Below, piece by piece: positions 25,901-35,934 of a stretch of DNA of 64,000 nt. The position numbers and the translations under genes were made by a program. Each line of letters starts with the position of its first letter. Positions within the stretch are counted from its first letter, which is position 1. A model generated the notes under the pieces. It did no database searches and had not been told where the DNA came from. It worked only from the letters and a program-made list of their open reading frames with translations. This DNA is from Tetmemena sp. SeJ-2015 (taxonomy: Eukaryota > Ciliophora > Spirotrichea > Sporadotrichida > Oxytrichidae): the NCBI GenBank assembly GCA_027382625.1, contig JAJKFJ010022639.1:32300-96299 (forward strand), given 5' to 3'.

Positions 25901-28900
25901 TGCAGGAATCAGCGAAGACTCAGGCTTAGAAGCTTATGTCCTTCATCCTCGCTCTATCAAGCGAGAGCAGTATGTTGCGTTCCTTAAGAAGCTCAGAGAG
26001 AAGATCACAGACGGTGAGATCGTTCTACTCGTTGACAACCTCAGCGTACACAAGACAAAGAAGCGAATAAGGCATACGCTGAGTTGAACATCACTCCTGT
26101 TTTTTAATGTTCCATACTCGCCAGAGTTTCAACGGCATTGAGTTTTACTTGGAACTTAGTTAAGGACACTATAAGAAGCTGCTGCTCTATTACTTGATGC
26201 ATGATTAAGCTATCGATAAGAGGATTTAATAGTGAGTAGTTGTAGAGAGTGGAAGAAGAGAAGACAAAGTTTATGTGCGAGATAAGGTAGAGTGAATATT
26301 TAGAAAAGTATTTAAGCTTAAATTAATGACTTAAGTCACTTTGCTATCTGGGAAGAAGGGATTTCTTAAGAGTTCTTTCTCTCTTCTGTTGGCCAGATGG
26401 ACCTAGCTTCTCCTCATTTTCGAACCTGCTCCCGCATCTATGTGCATCTCTTCGTCCTTAAGTTTGTATAGTGATTAGACGCTTGCTCACCCCGATGCTT
26501 GTATTTTGCTTCCGTGCTCTGAATACCTTTGCTGCTTCTCCTCATTAAGTAGATGCCAGTGCCAGGTTTTCTCTACACATTAAACTCTAAAACTTACTGA
26601 GAGAAGTAGGGTACTCGTGGAAGTGCTCAAACCATTCGTTGCTGATAACTAGTCCTTGCTTCTTTGGGTCGTTCGTCCTCTACTTAGAATCTCTTCCTTT
26701 GTGCATCTTCAATGATCTCTTTGAGGTACTCTGCACGTACAGTAGCAAGGACGCCAAAAGAAGAACCTTCGTTCTGGCAACTTGTTTGAGAGTTGTTCCT
26801 TGTTAGTAAGGAATAGAGCAACCTCCGGATCTCCCATCGCATCGTCATACATATAGTGACTGAGATCTCAGGATAGTTTGGGATCTCCATCATGTTGATA
26901 TCGATTGTTTTAAGAGCTTTCTTCTCATCAGCAAGAATTGCTCTGAGGAACGAGATCTTTGTTCCATACATTGTCGGAAGGAACAAACCAACTAAGATAG
27001 TGTTACTCCATATGAGAGCTTCTTACCTTGCTAAGTGAGGTACCTGTAGAGGTCTTCCTTGCTTCGGAACCTGTTGCTCAACTCTTGCGCTTCCACTCTT
27101 AATCGCTTAACATTCAAGTTTTCCACCATCTTGCTCGAGTAACTTTCTAATTTATTATTTTTAAAATCTATTCAGTTAATATTTATCCTTCTTACTTATT
27201 TTAGAGCTTTTTATAAATTTATATTTATGATACTCATCGGATAACACTACGATTAATGATTAATTTTGCCTATATCAGAATATTGTTGTATAAAATAAAT
27301 TTTTGTGAGTTATGTCTTTTAATATCGTATTTAATTCATTATAAATATTATAGTTGATAATTTAAATGAATGATTGGTAAAATAAATAATTGAAAGCTGC
27401 AACTTTGTGGCAGTTAAAACTTTTCTTCTCCCACTCCTCATCACTAAAACTTGTTCCAACGGAATTAGTAGCACTACTAACTGCGTTTTGAACTTTAATT
27501 TCGTAGCAAAATCAAGCAGAATAAAAAATAAGTATGGAGCATCTAATTAAATAAATAAGAAAGATGAAAGACATCAAAACTGAGACCATCTTTTGCACTC
27601 TGATGTTCTCGTGAGTGCTCTGCACCTAGGCATCAGCATTTACATAATAATAAATGTGGCGGGCTTTTCATAATTTAAATTTGAATTTTAAGAATGGCAA
27701 CCAACCTAGCGTAAGAGACAAGTTACAACCTTTAAGCAAACAACAAGCTTAACTAATGTTCGAACAGCAACCAAAACAAGATGCTGTGTAGCACTAAGTG
27801 CAAAGGAGAGCTCTCTGAAGTTGAGCTCGAGCAAGAGATCTCTGTGCTTTAAATTGTCAAGCCAAGAGTTGAGAAGTCGTGGCGTATTAAACTATTCGCA
27901 CCTGATGCTCTCTTGTTGCTGTCCAGAGATCAATGAGAGAGAAGAAACCTTATTTGAATGGCGAGTAATGTCAACGGGGCAGTTCGAATATCCTCAGAGC
28001 CTCAAGCGGCACATTAAGGAAGTCCACTCAGAAAAACCTAAGATCTATATGAAGCATTAGAAAGTGGACGGGCGCTTCTGTCAACTTGTTGAGAGACATT
28101 CTCTCACTCTGCGTTCCTCAAGAAACACATGGAAAGAAGCACATGGGTGAGTTCGTAATTGAGGATAAAGGTTAAAGATGGTGCCAGCTAGAGGCAAGCA
28201 CGAACCTTGACAAGGTCAACTAAAGAGGATCATGAGTAAGAAGAAAGGAAGAGATTGAGTTCATGATCAGAAGCCTTAGTGTATGTTGTCAGTAAAGTTT
28301 CAGCAGCTCAAATCAAGACTCGATGCTTGAGAGTTGTAACTTTGGCAGAGTGTGGTCAAAATTACCTCCACCTTGCTGATGCGAGCGAAGAGACACCATC
28401 ATACAAGAAAAGTATGCTTACAAGATCTTCCCTTACGATTACCTTGTAAAGAAGGAAGAGGAGGGGTGTTGAGTTCGCGAACGAACTGACAGTGTTGAGA
28501 GAAGCGAGGGCAAAAACTTGAAGTACGTTCTTTCATCTTGCTGGTGTTCTTTATCGATCATGATTACATCGCCATTCGCCTTCTTAAATGGGAGATCACA
28601 CTAAGAGAATTTCTCAGCACCAGGCGCAACAAGTACTAGCTACTCTATTTTCACTGACCTCGCGTAGAGAGTGATGAGTTGCAATGAGTTGGGATTTCGT
28701 GACAGAGATCTCAAGCCAGAAAGAACATCATGATAAACTTTTTGAACCAGTCAGACAACTGTCATAACTTCAACAGAGTTGTAAGAAGAGAAAACATTGA
28801 GGGAAGCATCTGGCAATGAACTGCAGGTACTTCCCATAGAGACAATTGGCTCAACGGATATATAGCAGTGGGACATTTGGTCTAAGAGGAATCATACCTG

Positions 28901-31287
28901 AATGCGATATGAAACCAGAGGGATACTCTAGTGTGAAGTGAAGATGATGCAATATAATTCGCAACAAGACATTGTAAAATAGAACAAGTTATCAGAACCT
29001 TTGAAAAAGTTAGTAAACAAAGTAATAAGCAACCTATGAAACCTAACACGCAGTTATCTGAGATAGAGGAAGCACTTAAAGGTATAAAATTCAGAGAATA
29101 TGAGACAGACGTCAAGGTCACCTTCCTAGAAGACTTTAGATTGCCTGTTTAGGTTACAAATTTAGCATGATTATAAGTATTAATAAAGAAATTAATTATA
29201 CACAACTTATTTTCACTTTCTTATCATATTATGGGGTTTTGGGGTTTTGAATGGATCAAGGATACATAAATCAGTTATCTCAAAATGATGGGGGTTATAA
29301 TCAGCAATATCAAAGAAACAACTTTCCAATAAAATAATCCCCTGTAAGGCTTCCAAACTTAAGAATGGCATATGTAAGTTTAATATATCCCATATTAATC
29401 CATTTTTAGAAAAAGGATAACACTTTACTCACACATGCGGCCCATGGGGGACATGGAGCTGGAGGTAGACTTTGTGCTGTTTGCGCTAAAAAGCACAATC
29501 CAAACTAGCCTCATATAGTGTAGAGTATCCCTGCAAGCAAATAAAAGCTACTGTAGAGAGGACCCCTGTCTTTAAATAAATCTTAATCAAGGGGCGGTGG
29601 TATCGGTGGTTTAACAAGCAACAGATCTCAACGCTCTATTAGTACAAGTCGGAATAGAGCCGGCTCTCAGAATGGAAGACAACTTTTGGGGAATCTATCT
29701 TAAAGAAGTTTATAAAGCAGTCGAAGTAGAGGAGGAGGTCTTGGTTAAAATGAGTATAACCAGATAGATCGATTGAGATCTGTAAATAGGCTAGTAACTA
29801 TTCCTAGAAAACCTAGTGCTGCGGACTTTAGTAGAAATTATAAATCTCTCAGCCCTAGAGTGCAAATGGTGAGTAGAGGAAGACTATAAAATTCTAATGG
29901 AGTTGCTCAGCAACAGTAAAATTTGAGATAAGGCCCAATTATCAACAACACCTAGAAATTCAATACTAGCAACAGAGGAGGAAATTTCAATGCTTACAAT
30001 AATCCAAATCCTTAAGGATACAACCCTAATACTTCTCTGACCAGATTTTAAGGGTAGGGTATAAATCATAGTTCATTAACTCCAAAGCAAACTGTTGGGA
30101 AAGCTTCATTTTCAAATCCTTCTCAGAGCTAGTACAATTAATTGCCATATTCTTAACAGAATGCAACTCCTCAATCTAATTAGAACTTAGTGATGGGAGT
30201 GGCGGTCACTGATGAGCCTGAGTTAGTTTGTCGAGAAAAAGAGTTAGACCCCGCAGTTGAAGATGATATCAAAGATGGTTTTTTCGAGCTAAAATAAAAG
30301 TTCAAGGACTAATAGAATGGTGAGTCCTCAATTTATGTGTCACACGTAGTTCTGCATGCAAATTATTTTATCAGTGCTATGATTTTACTGAAATGCTAAG
30401 CATCCTATATTTTGCAAATTGGAGATCGACACTTTAAAGAACCTCCTTACTGAGAGTTCTATAATTTATCTTGCTAAGGATCAAGTCATTTATAAATCTG
30501 GTAGTCAAGATAACTTTGTCTATTTTGTCCTCTTTGGAAGACTGAATTAAAATTTTTGTTGTATACTTGCTATTCCTTATTACAGCAAGAATTTATTGGT
30601 ACCTCCTGTACCAGGCTTGCATGAAGATTTAAATGATATGAGACAAGCAAACATAAATATTACACATATTCATATTAAGTTTGAAATAGTCCTCCTGCAC
30701 CTCAAAAATAAAATTCCTAGCCAAGCAATTAGAAGTAACTTGGTATGGGCAGCACTCACACTAGTTTGCTGACCAACGTAGGTATCTCTGGGAAAGGCAA
30801 ATATTGGGTGGACTTTAGGAGAAGAAGTCTTATATGATAAGAATATGCAAATCAGATAAGAGTCATGTATAGCACTGATTGAGAGCTGCCTTCTAGGCAT
30901 TTAAAAAAGTAAGCTAGCAATTAAACTTGGATTTAAAATAAAGAAAGTAAAGTTTTCTTTTAAGATAAGTTTATGCAAAAAGGCTTTGCTCGACAAGGGC
31001 AATTAGAAAGACTATTTTGTATTAGAAAGTGTATTAAAGGGTAACTACCTAATAAAGTAAAACTGGAGGAAGGACATGCATGAATATTACTCATTCGTTA
31101 TATAGATTATTCTTCTTCATTTTACTCAAACTCAGTCAAAAGTAGATCCACACCTGGCCAATCATAGTTGGGAAATGACGATATGATTTCTAACTTAAAT
31201 GCTGATCAAATCTAGATTCCTAACTATAACCGTATATAATAGCAACTACAGTATTCAGGCAAGGAATCATCAACATTCTTAACTTGA
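22978..31287 (+). CDS. Gln/Asn-rich protein with cyclic-nucleotide-binding domain, split by a TBE transposon
   Basis: Candidate start ATG 22978 (MNLEQDKRQSQYPEQ). Long Gln/Asn/Ser-rich regions follow (23260-24350 and 24390-25195), with Gly-rich RGGGGFGG. The transposon at 25199-29249 comes next. The same frame resumes at 29253 (MDQGYINQLSQNDGGYNQQY) when one AAT is kept. After an intron comes CAVCAKKHN, more Gln/Asn/Arg/Gly-rich sequence, and a C-terminal cNMP-binding fold. Its parts are IIYLAKDQVIYKSGSQDNF then YFVLFGRLN (about 30450-30545) and, after introns, GWTLGEEVLYDKNMQIR (about 30805-30860). It ends at TGA 31285-31287. The fold is like PKA-regulatory or channel cNMP domains. The prion-like flanks are unusual. 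Exon joins are partly inferred. Confidence 0.72.
25199..25277 (+). repeat. TBE left terminal inverted repeat
   Basis: Matches the reverse complement of 29171-29249 apart from one fewer CAAAACC unit at the tip and a small indel near the inner end. Carries the C4A4 telomere-like tip. Confidence 0.9.
25304..26235 (+). pseudogene. TBE DDE transposase (42-kDa type), frame-broken
   Basis: Tc1/mariner/IS630-superfamily transposase. Starts at ATG 25304. The first catalytic Asp is in KFVCADEAVFTHNTF (about 25770-25810), the second in EIVLLVDNLSVHKTKKR (about 26020-26060), and the Glu in YSPEF..GIEFYLEL (about 26115-26160). At least three frame changes or TGAs interrupt it: near 25575, before 25770, and between 26065 and 26140. 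The three catalytic positions survive in different frames. Either an old copy decaying or indels in the assembly. It converges with the small minus-strand ORF at 26340-27129. Confidence 0.8.
26340..27129 (-). pseudogene. TBE small ORF (22-kDa type), frame-broken
   Basis: Candidate start ATG 27129 (MVENLNVKRLRVEAQELSN). The frame shifts near 27000 into TKISFLRAILADEKKALK and again near 26850. The later part reads through AEYLKEIIEDAQRKR to a basic end near 26400. The same protein is encoded at 61146-61700, where the segment near 26850 keeps its frame as NMYDDAMGDPEGCS, so the two copies carry different indels. Biochemical role of this TBE protein is not known to me. Confidence 0.65.
27694..29170 (+). 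pseudogene. TBE zinc-finger/kinase ORF (57-kDa type), frame-broken
   Basis: ATG 27694 starts MATNLAQETSYNLQANN. A region around 27960-28060 carries the His side of a C2H2 finger (FEYPQSLKRHIKEVH), with a second finger-like stretch just after. Near 28700 the kinase catalytic-loop motif RDRDLKPE is visible. The end reads EIEEALKGIKFREYETD and stops at TGA 29168-29170. Several frame shifts separate these parts. Zinc finger plus kinase is the published make-up of the largest TBE ORF. Confidence 0.7.
29171..29249 (-). repeat. TBE right terminal inverted repeat
   Basis: Ends with two telomere-like units (GGGGTTTTGGGGTTTTG on the plus strand) and pairs with the left end of the element. Confidence 0.9.
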
Positions 31288-31476
31288 GAAGGAAGACGAA
31301 AGATAAATATACTAAACATATTTATAAGCTAAAACTTGTATTTGGATTATCGTTATGATTATTAAAAGTATAAATTTTAAACTCATTGATAAAGCTCTAC
31401 AAATAAAAATAAGACTCACTCATTATTTTAAACTCCCCTTTTTCCTTGTATTCTAATTTTCTTGTGCCCTCCTGCC

Positions 31477-32700
31477 TCACTTTGTCCATCCTCTTTAGAT
31501 TTTTCTTCCTGTATAGTCTTTTGCTATGAAGAAGTAATCACCAGTATTTATCTTTTCAATTCCTTAATTTTCAATTCCGCATTCTTCAGTTGTAGATCTT
31601 TATCCTTGAGTCTCACTTCATTAATCTCTTGCTCTTCCCTCTACATAGCTATTTATCTATCAAGTTCAGCAACTCTCTTCTTTCCCTTCTTTTCTCTCTC
31701 TTCTTTAATTTCCTCTAAGGCCTGTACTTATTAAGCTAGTTCTTCCTCAGTCAAGAGATCATCAGGATCAACAGGCTCTTGCTGTTGCTATCCAGCGGGA
31801 GCGGGGCGACGACGTTTTATAAGGATAAGCGCATTTATTTTCCTGTGACGCTCTTCAAGATCATATATAACCTTATGTTCATCCTGCAACTGCTTTTCCA
31901 ATTCCTTACATTATTCCTATAGTTATCGTGTATCTGTCTTAACTTAGCGCATTTAAAGGTTTAGAGCTGACAGTTACTGCTAAAGTTCTTCTTCCTTATT
32001 CAGATCCTCCATCGCTCTTAGCTGATTCGCACCCACTTTCTTGATTTGCTAATTGCCATCTTCAAGTTTAGAGAGAGCCTACTCCTTTGAGCGAATCTCA
32101 TTTTCCAGTTCAGTTATTGCATGCATATCTACATTGGTTTCCAACTTGCGCTTTAGCTTCTAAATCTCTTTCTTAACTGCTTGCGCTCGCTAAGTGGCCT
32201 GCTTTAAATCTCGCTCCTTCTGTAAAAGATCTTCAGGGATGTTCGCCAAGTTAGAATAACCATCTTATTAACTTATTAAAATGCTATATGAAGAATGAAG
32301 GGCATTGACTCCAAATCTTTGTTTATCTTTTTCCTTTCGCTCTTTGAACTTAGTCAAAGCCACTTCCAGTCTCTCTATAAGCTAGAAATTGGAATTAATT
32401 TTATTAGCTAAGTGAGTTCCTCTTTGAGTTTGTGGTTGATTTCACTCATCTACTCGACTGAGACTGGCTCTGCATTTTACTGGTGTTGCTGAAATTGTGT
32501 TTGGTTGTAGGAGGGCTGGGAACTACTTTAGGGTGAAAGTTGTTTAGCCTTGATAGGGCCTGATTTCTGATTTTGTCTTTGGGCATTCAACTACACCTAC
32601 TGCTACTCGAAAGTGGCAGTGGTGTTCAAATGCTTAGATCCATTTATTGGCTGGTTTTTAACTTCAATCTAATGTAAATTAGGTTTACCTATAATGTATT
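31477..32700 (-). CDS. long coiled-coil protein
   Basis: Minus-strand frame from about 32700 to TGA 31477-31479. The N-terminal 90 residues are Gln/Ser/Asn-rich. After an intron near 32410-32385, a nearly continuous charged heptad-type coiled coil covers about 300 residues (for example RDLKQATQRAQAVKKEIQKL; EEIKEEREKKGKKRVAELDR). A Pro/Gln break (RRRPAPAGQQQQEPVDPDD) lies at about 31820-31760. Likely structural or cytoskeletal; no specific family can be claimed. Start codon not identified; it may be behind an intron near 32700. Confidence 0.65.
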
Positions 32701-33180
32701 TATTTCACTTGCTTAACGAGGAAATTCGTAATCACATTCAATTACTCATGCAATAAAGAAATCATAACAGTCACAGAATTAAAAACACTTACTATCAAAC
32801 AAAGAAATATCTTTAAAAATGACTTATTTAAATACAATTATCACTTAGGCATTAAATAATTCAATATTAATTTAATTATTTTGATAAAAAGACTGCTCTT
32901 TTTAACTCTGAAGAAGAGATAATTCATTTTAAGGAGATCTCAATAAAACACTAAGCAATTCAAATATTTTTGATATCATGAATGAATAACCCACTATTTG
33001 TAGTTACTATTACTTTAGGCTTAAAAACATTTTATTTTTTATAATTGGATAAAAAAGGAAGGAAAATAAACTTTTCTTAATCGCCCGCCTTATTAATTAA
33101 CTAAGAATTTTTATTTAACATGCCAACAATTTGCAAATTATATCTGCTATATTCTAATTAAATTTATTCTTTTTTCCATT
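32701..33180. other. AT-rich spacer
   Basis: No supported gene; AT-rich and free of recognisable repeats or RNA genes. Separates two minus-strand genes. Confidence 0.45.
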
Positions 33181-33183
33181 TTA

Positions 33184-33543
33184 AGAATATTAGATTCAGA
33201 ATAGAAATTTCCCTCTTCATCTTCATCATAGTCAGAGTTGTTGTGACCGTATTCGTTATTATTTCTCTATATATTTGTAAATTATTCGAAAAGTTATAAA
33301 GCCTTTGCAAGTTCTCTATTTTTAGTGATTGCAAAAATAGAATCTCACATAAATTGATAACTGACTGTGCATTACCTTTTAATTAGAGGTATTTTGCTGG
33401 TTTTGAAGTTTGTTAGCGCTTTTGTTATTTGACTTGGCAAGACTTGCACTTGGTTGATAGTCTGCCATATGATCCTAGTCGTTATCATAGTCTTCTTCTT
33501 CCTCCTAGTAATTATAGTTTTGAGGGGGGAGTTACTTATTCAT
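33184..33543 (-). CDS. small acidic Asn/Gln-rich protein
   Basis: ATG at 33543 starts MNKQLPPQNYNYQEEEEDYD, then Asp/Glu-rich and Asn/Lys/Gln-rich sequence. An intron or IES near 33380-33315 follows. The second coding part reads ELAKALQLFEQF, then a strongly acidic SDYDEDEEGNFYSESN near 33230-33190. The true stop is uncertain because the frame runs on into AT-rich sequence. No family recognised. Confidence 0.5.
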
Positions 33544-33632
33544 TTTTATAATTCCAAATACTTATTTACTTTTTCAATTCCTACTATTTTAAGAGTCATA
33601 AAAAGAACATGAGATCTACTAATTATTTAGAA

Positions 33633-33642
33633 GCCACTCACT
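33633..33642 (+). other. scrambled pointer, 3' copy (GCCACTCACT)
   Basis: Ten bases identical to 44769-44778. They mark the start of the 3' segment of APC8; the sequence to its left is non-coding for this gene. Confidence 0.88.
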
Positions 33643-34158
33643 ACTATGTCAACGCAGCTATGGCTAAGTAAGAATATTAAGAATCATTCTTATGTTAAAT
33701 CTCCTTATAGGCCAAAGGACTCTCGTATGTGGGTGGCAATCGCAGGTTGCTATGACAAAATAGATAGGAAGGACGAAGCAGCAAAATGCCTAGAGAAGGG
33801 AGAGCAGTAAACTGATAAAGAAGGAATTGCTCTTCACAAGCTGGCTAAATTGTACATCACCATAGGTGAATACAAAAAAGCAGCTGATTGCTACGCTACG
33901 AACTTAGAGAGAAAAGAAAAGCAGGAATTCGATTCTCAAGAGACGACAGATGCACTACTCTATTTAGCCAAGTACAACAAACTTCTCGGTAACTACAGAG
34001 AGGCAATCGATTATGCTTAGAGACTGCACGATTATAGCGGTACGGAAAGGGACTTAGCTGTGGCACTCCTAAGAGAAATTAATAACTCCGCTTAGTACTA
34101 GTAACACCCTTAGCCAGGAGGAATCCTTCAATAAAGTTAGTAGTAGTAGAATAATTGA
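33633..34158 (+). CDS. CDC23: APC8/CDC23, 3' macronuclear-destined segment (scrambled gene)
   Basis: C-terminal TPR part of the anaphase-promoting complex subunit APC8 (CDC23), a scaffold of the ubiquitin ligase that drives mitotic exit. It begins at a 10-bp pointer, GCCACTCACT (33633-33642), shared with the end of the 5' part at 44769-44778. Reading across that pointer gives a seamless TPR: NYATHYYVNAAMAK. A 43-nt GT..AG intron (33668-33710) is followed by PKDSRMWVAIAGCYDK, the family's highly conserved motif, and EGIALHKLAKLYITIGEYKK. It ends with a Gln-rich tail at TGA 34156-34158. The rest of the gene lies 9.3 kb downstream, beyond two minus-strand genes and a Gln-rich gene. Confidence 0.9.
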
Positions 34159-34251
34159 AGATATAGTTTATACATGTCTTAATTGTGCACTCTAATAAAT
34201 ATTTTCTCAAAAAATTAACTCTCTATTAATTCACTAATTCCTTTGCTTTCT

Positions 34252-34575
34252 TCAAAGCTTTGAGGCATCTAACTTTTCTTGAGTTTCCTTCAAAAGCCTT
34301 TATATTGTCTTAGTTCTGTTCCTAATTAAATGCATGTGGGAGATAGTATTTCCAAGTATCTTTCGGCCCTTAATGAATAATAATTGTAAAGATATTTTTT
34401 TTGGATAATACCCTGCACTAATATATTTTGCTGAAGTAATAGCTTTAGGTTCAAACTCAGAGTAGGTTTGAGATATTCTCTTGATTGCTTCAAAAAGGCA
34501 TTTTCCATTCTACTTCATTTCATCACCAAGTCTATAAAATTCATGGATAGATTTATAGCTTTAAAATAAATCTTT
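34252..34575 (-). CDS. orphan coding segment, helical, unrecognised
   Basis: A minus-strand frame open for about 100 codons with Gln-coding TAA/TAG reads IHEFYRLGDEMKQNGKCLFE, then further helical sequence, ending at TGA 34252-34254 after QEKLDASKL. It overlaps the end of the Nudix gene in another frame and has no obvious start. It may be the end of the Nudix protein after an unseen intron, or a segment of another scrambled gene. Confidence 0.4.
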
Positions 34576-35454
34576 CAAACTCTTAGTGGATGCCTCTCAC
34601 GAATTAGTAAGCATTCTAAAACATCTTGTATTTGACTCCTTCTTCGTTACTATTCAATTCTTATACTGGCAACCATCTCGCATCAAACACTTCTCTCTTG
34701 TCATGGATATTAATGCCCTCATTCTAATCCTATTCTTCCAGAGTCTCTCCTTTCAGTTTCATCAAGCATACTATGTAAAAGTCTGCACATCCATATTTGA
34801 ACTCCAGAAGCTCTCTTATTCCCAAAACTCCAACGAAGTCAAAAATCTTTTGCTAATTTTCAAAAATAGACATTATAAGTCACAAAGTACTCCAGTCTCT
34901 TCATAAATTTCTCTCTCACATGCTTGCTTTATGCTTTCACCAGGATCCATAAAACCCCCTGGAAGTTTCCAAGGTCTTGGATGAGGTGATCTGCATTCTT
35001 AGATCATCAAAATCTCATTCCTTGAATTAAGTAGCACTCCACCTACCCCTGCATAGTGATGAGCGTAGTCTGGAATCTTAGAAGGCGTAGATTCATCAAG
35101 CCATAAGCACATGAGAACATAGCCACTGCTGCTTGTATCGTTTGAATCTGCTAATTTAGGTTTGATTTAGTTTGCATGGTGAAAGTAAAAGCCATGTCTT
35201 GCAGCAACATTCATGAGCTGGCATTTGGGAGGCTTGAATTAAATCTGCACCGATCTGATATTCTCTGACTTCCAGTGTTCAAGGTTGTATATCAATTACT
35301 ATTCAAAATCTTCCTCAGAGTAGCAGAGCGAGTCTAAGTTAGTTACTTCCATTCCTCTAAAGCGATCAACCTTGCCTGTAATTAGTGTCTAGGGAGTTGG
35401 TGGTTCGTTAAGGATTGGCTAAGATGATGCAGGATCAGTTGAAGATTTTTCCAT
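34541..35454 (-). CDS. Nudix hydrolase (NUDT6-like)
   Basis: Hydrolyses a nucleoside diphosphate linked to another moiety. ATG at 35454 (MEKSSTDPASSQPILNEPP). An N-terminal domain with ARHGFYFHHAN, as in NUDT6-type proteins, precedes HYAGVGGVLLNSRNEILMIQ. A complete Nudix box follows: GGFMDPGESIKQACEREIYE followed by ETG, fitting GX5EX7REUXEEXGU. An intron of about 38 bp directly after EETG (GTACTTTG..AAATTAG) removes an in-frame TGA and restores FDFVGVLGIREL. The C-terminal half (YIVCLMKLKG; DARWLPVQEL) is typical. The stop at TGA 34541-34543 follows ILKLQIYP; an alternative splice could extend it into the 34252-34575 frame. Lies between the two halves of the scrambled APC8 gene. Confidence 0.88.
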
Positions 35455-35934
35455 TCTTTTTATTTTTAATCAAATTAATGCAGATACAATTCCATCATTA
35501 AACTTATCATCATCTACTAACCATTAAGATTTACATAATAAAGACTTACTCTACTATGAACTAAACAGCTCGCTTATATTATAGCTTAAATTTTATAAGA
35601 TAATTAAAGCTGGACGCATTTCAAATTAAGAAAGGATAAATTGATGAAAGTAATTATAAGAAATTTATTTAAGTAATTTCTCACCAATTGATAAAGGAGC
35701 ATATTTTTAAAATTCTTTAAACTTTGCATTGATTTGGGAGTGTTCAGCAAAAATAGTAAGTCCAAAGCAATTTTAGAATGGCATGAATGATCTCATTTTA
35801 CACTCAGAAATTAACTGATATCATGGTACAAATTCTGTACAATTTATTCACCAACTCTCGATTTAAATATAAATTTAAAACATACTAAAAACTATATGTA
35901 AAAGAAAATGAATCATAAAAAGACTGATATTTCA

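Larger units (their letters stand above)
25196..29252. mobile_element. TBE transposon (telomere-bearing element), full length with AAT target duplication
   Basis: The body runs from 25199 to 29249 (4051 bp). Its left end begins CAAAACCCCATAATATG; the right end, reverse-complemented, begins CAAAACCCCAAAACCCCAT, one C4A4 unit longer. Near-identical inverted repeats of about 75 bp follow at each end (25199-25277 and 29171-29249). AAT flanks it at 25196-25198 and 29250-29252, matching the ANT target known for Oxytricha TBE elements. Three gene modules lie inside: a transposase (+), a small protein (-) and a zinc-finger/kinase protein (+), the known TBE set (42, 22 and 57 kDa). All three carry frame breaks. 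It lies within a coding exon of the cNMP-binding protein gene. Confidence 0.93.

Noticed and set aside
34326..34508. 60-codon minus-strand reading frame starting MENAFLKQSREYL
   Set aside because: The overlapping frame that uses Gln-coding TAG is longer and more protein-like; this one is a shadow.
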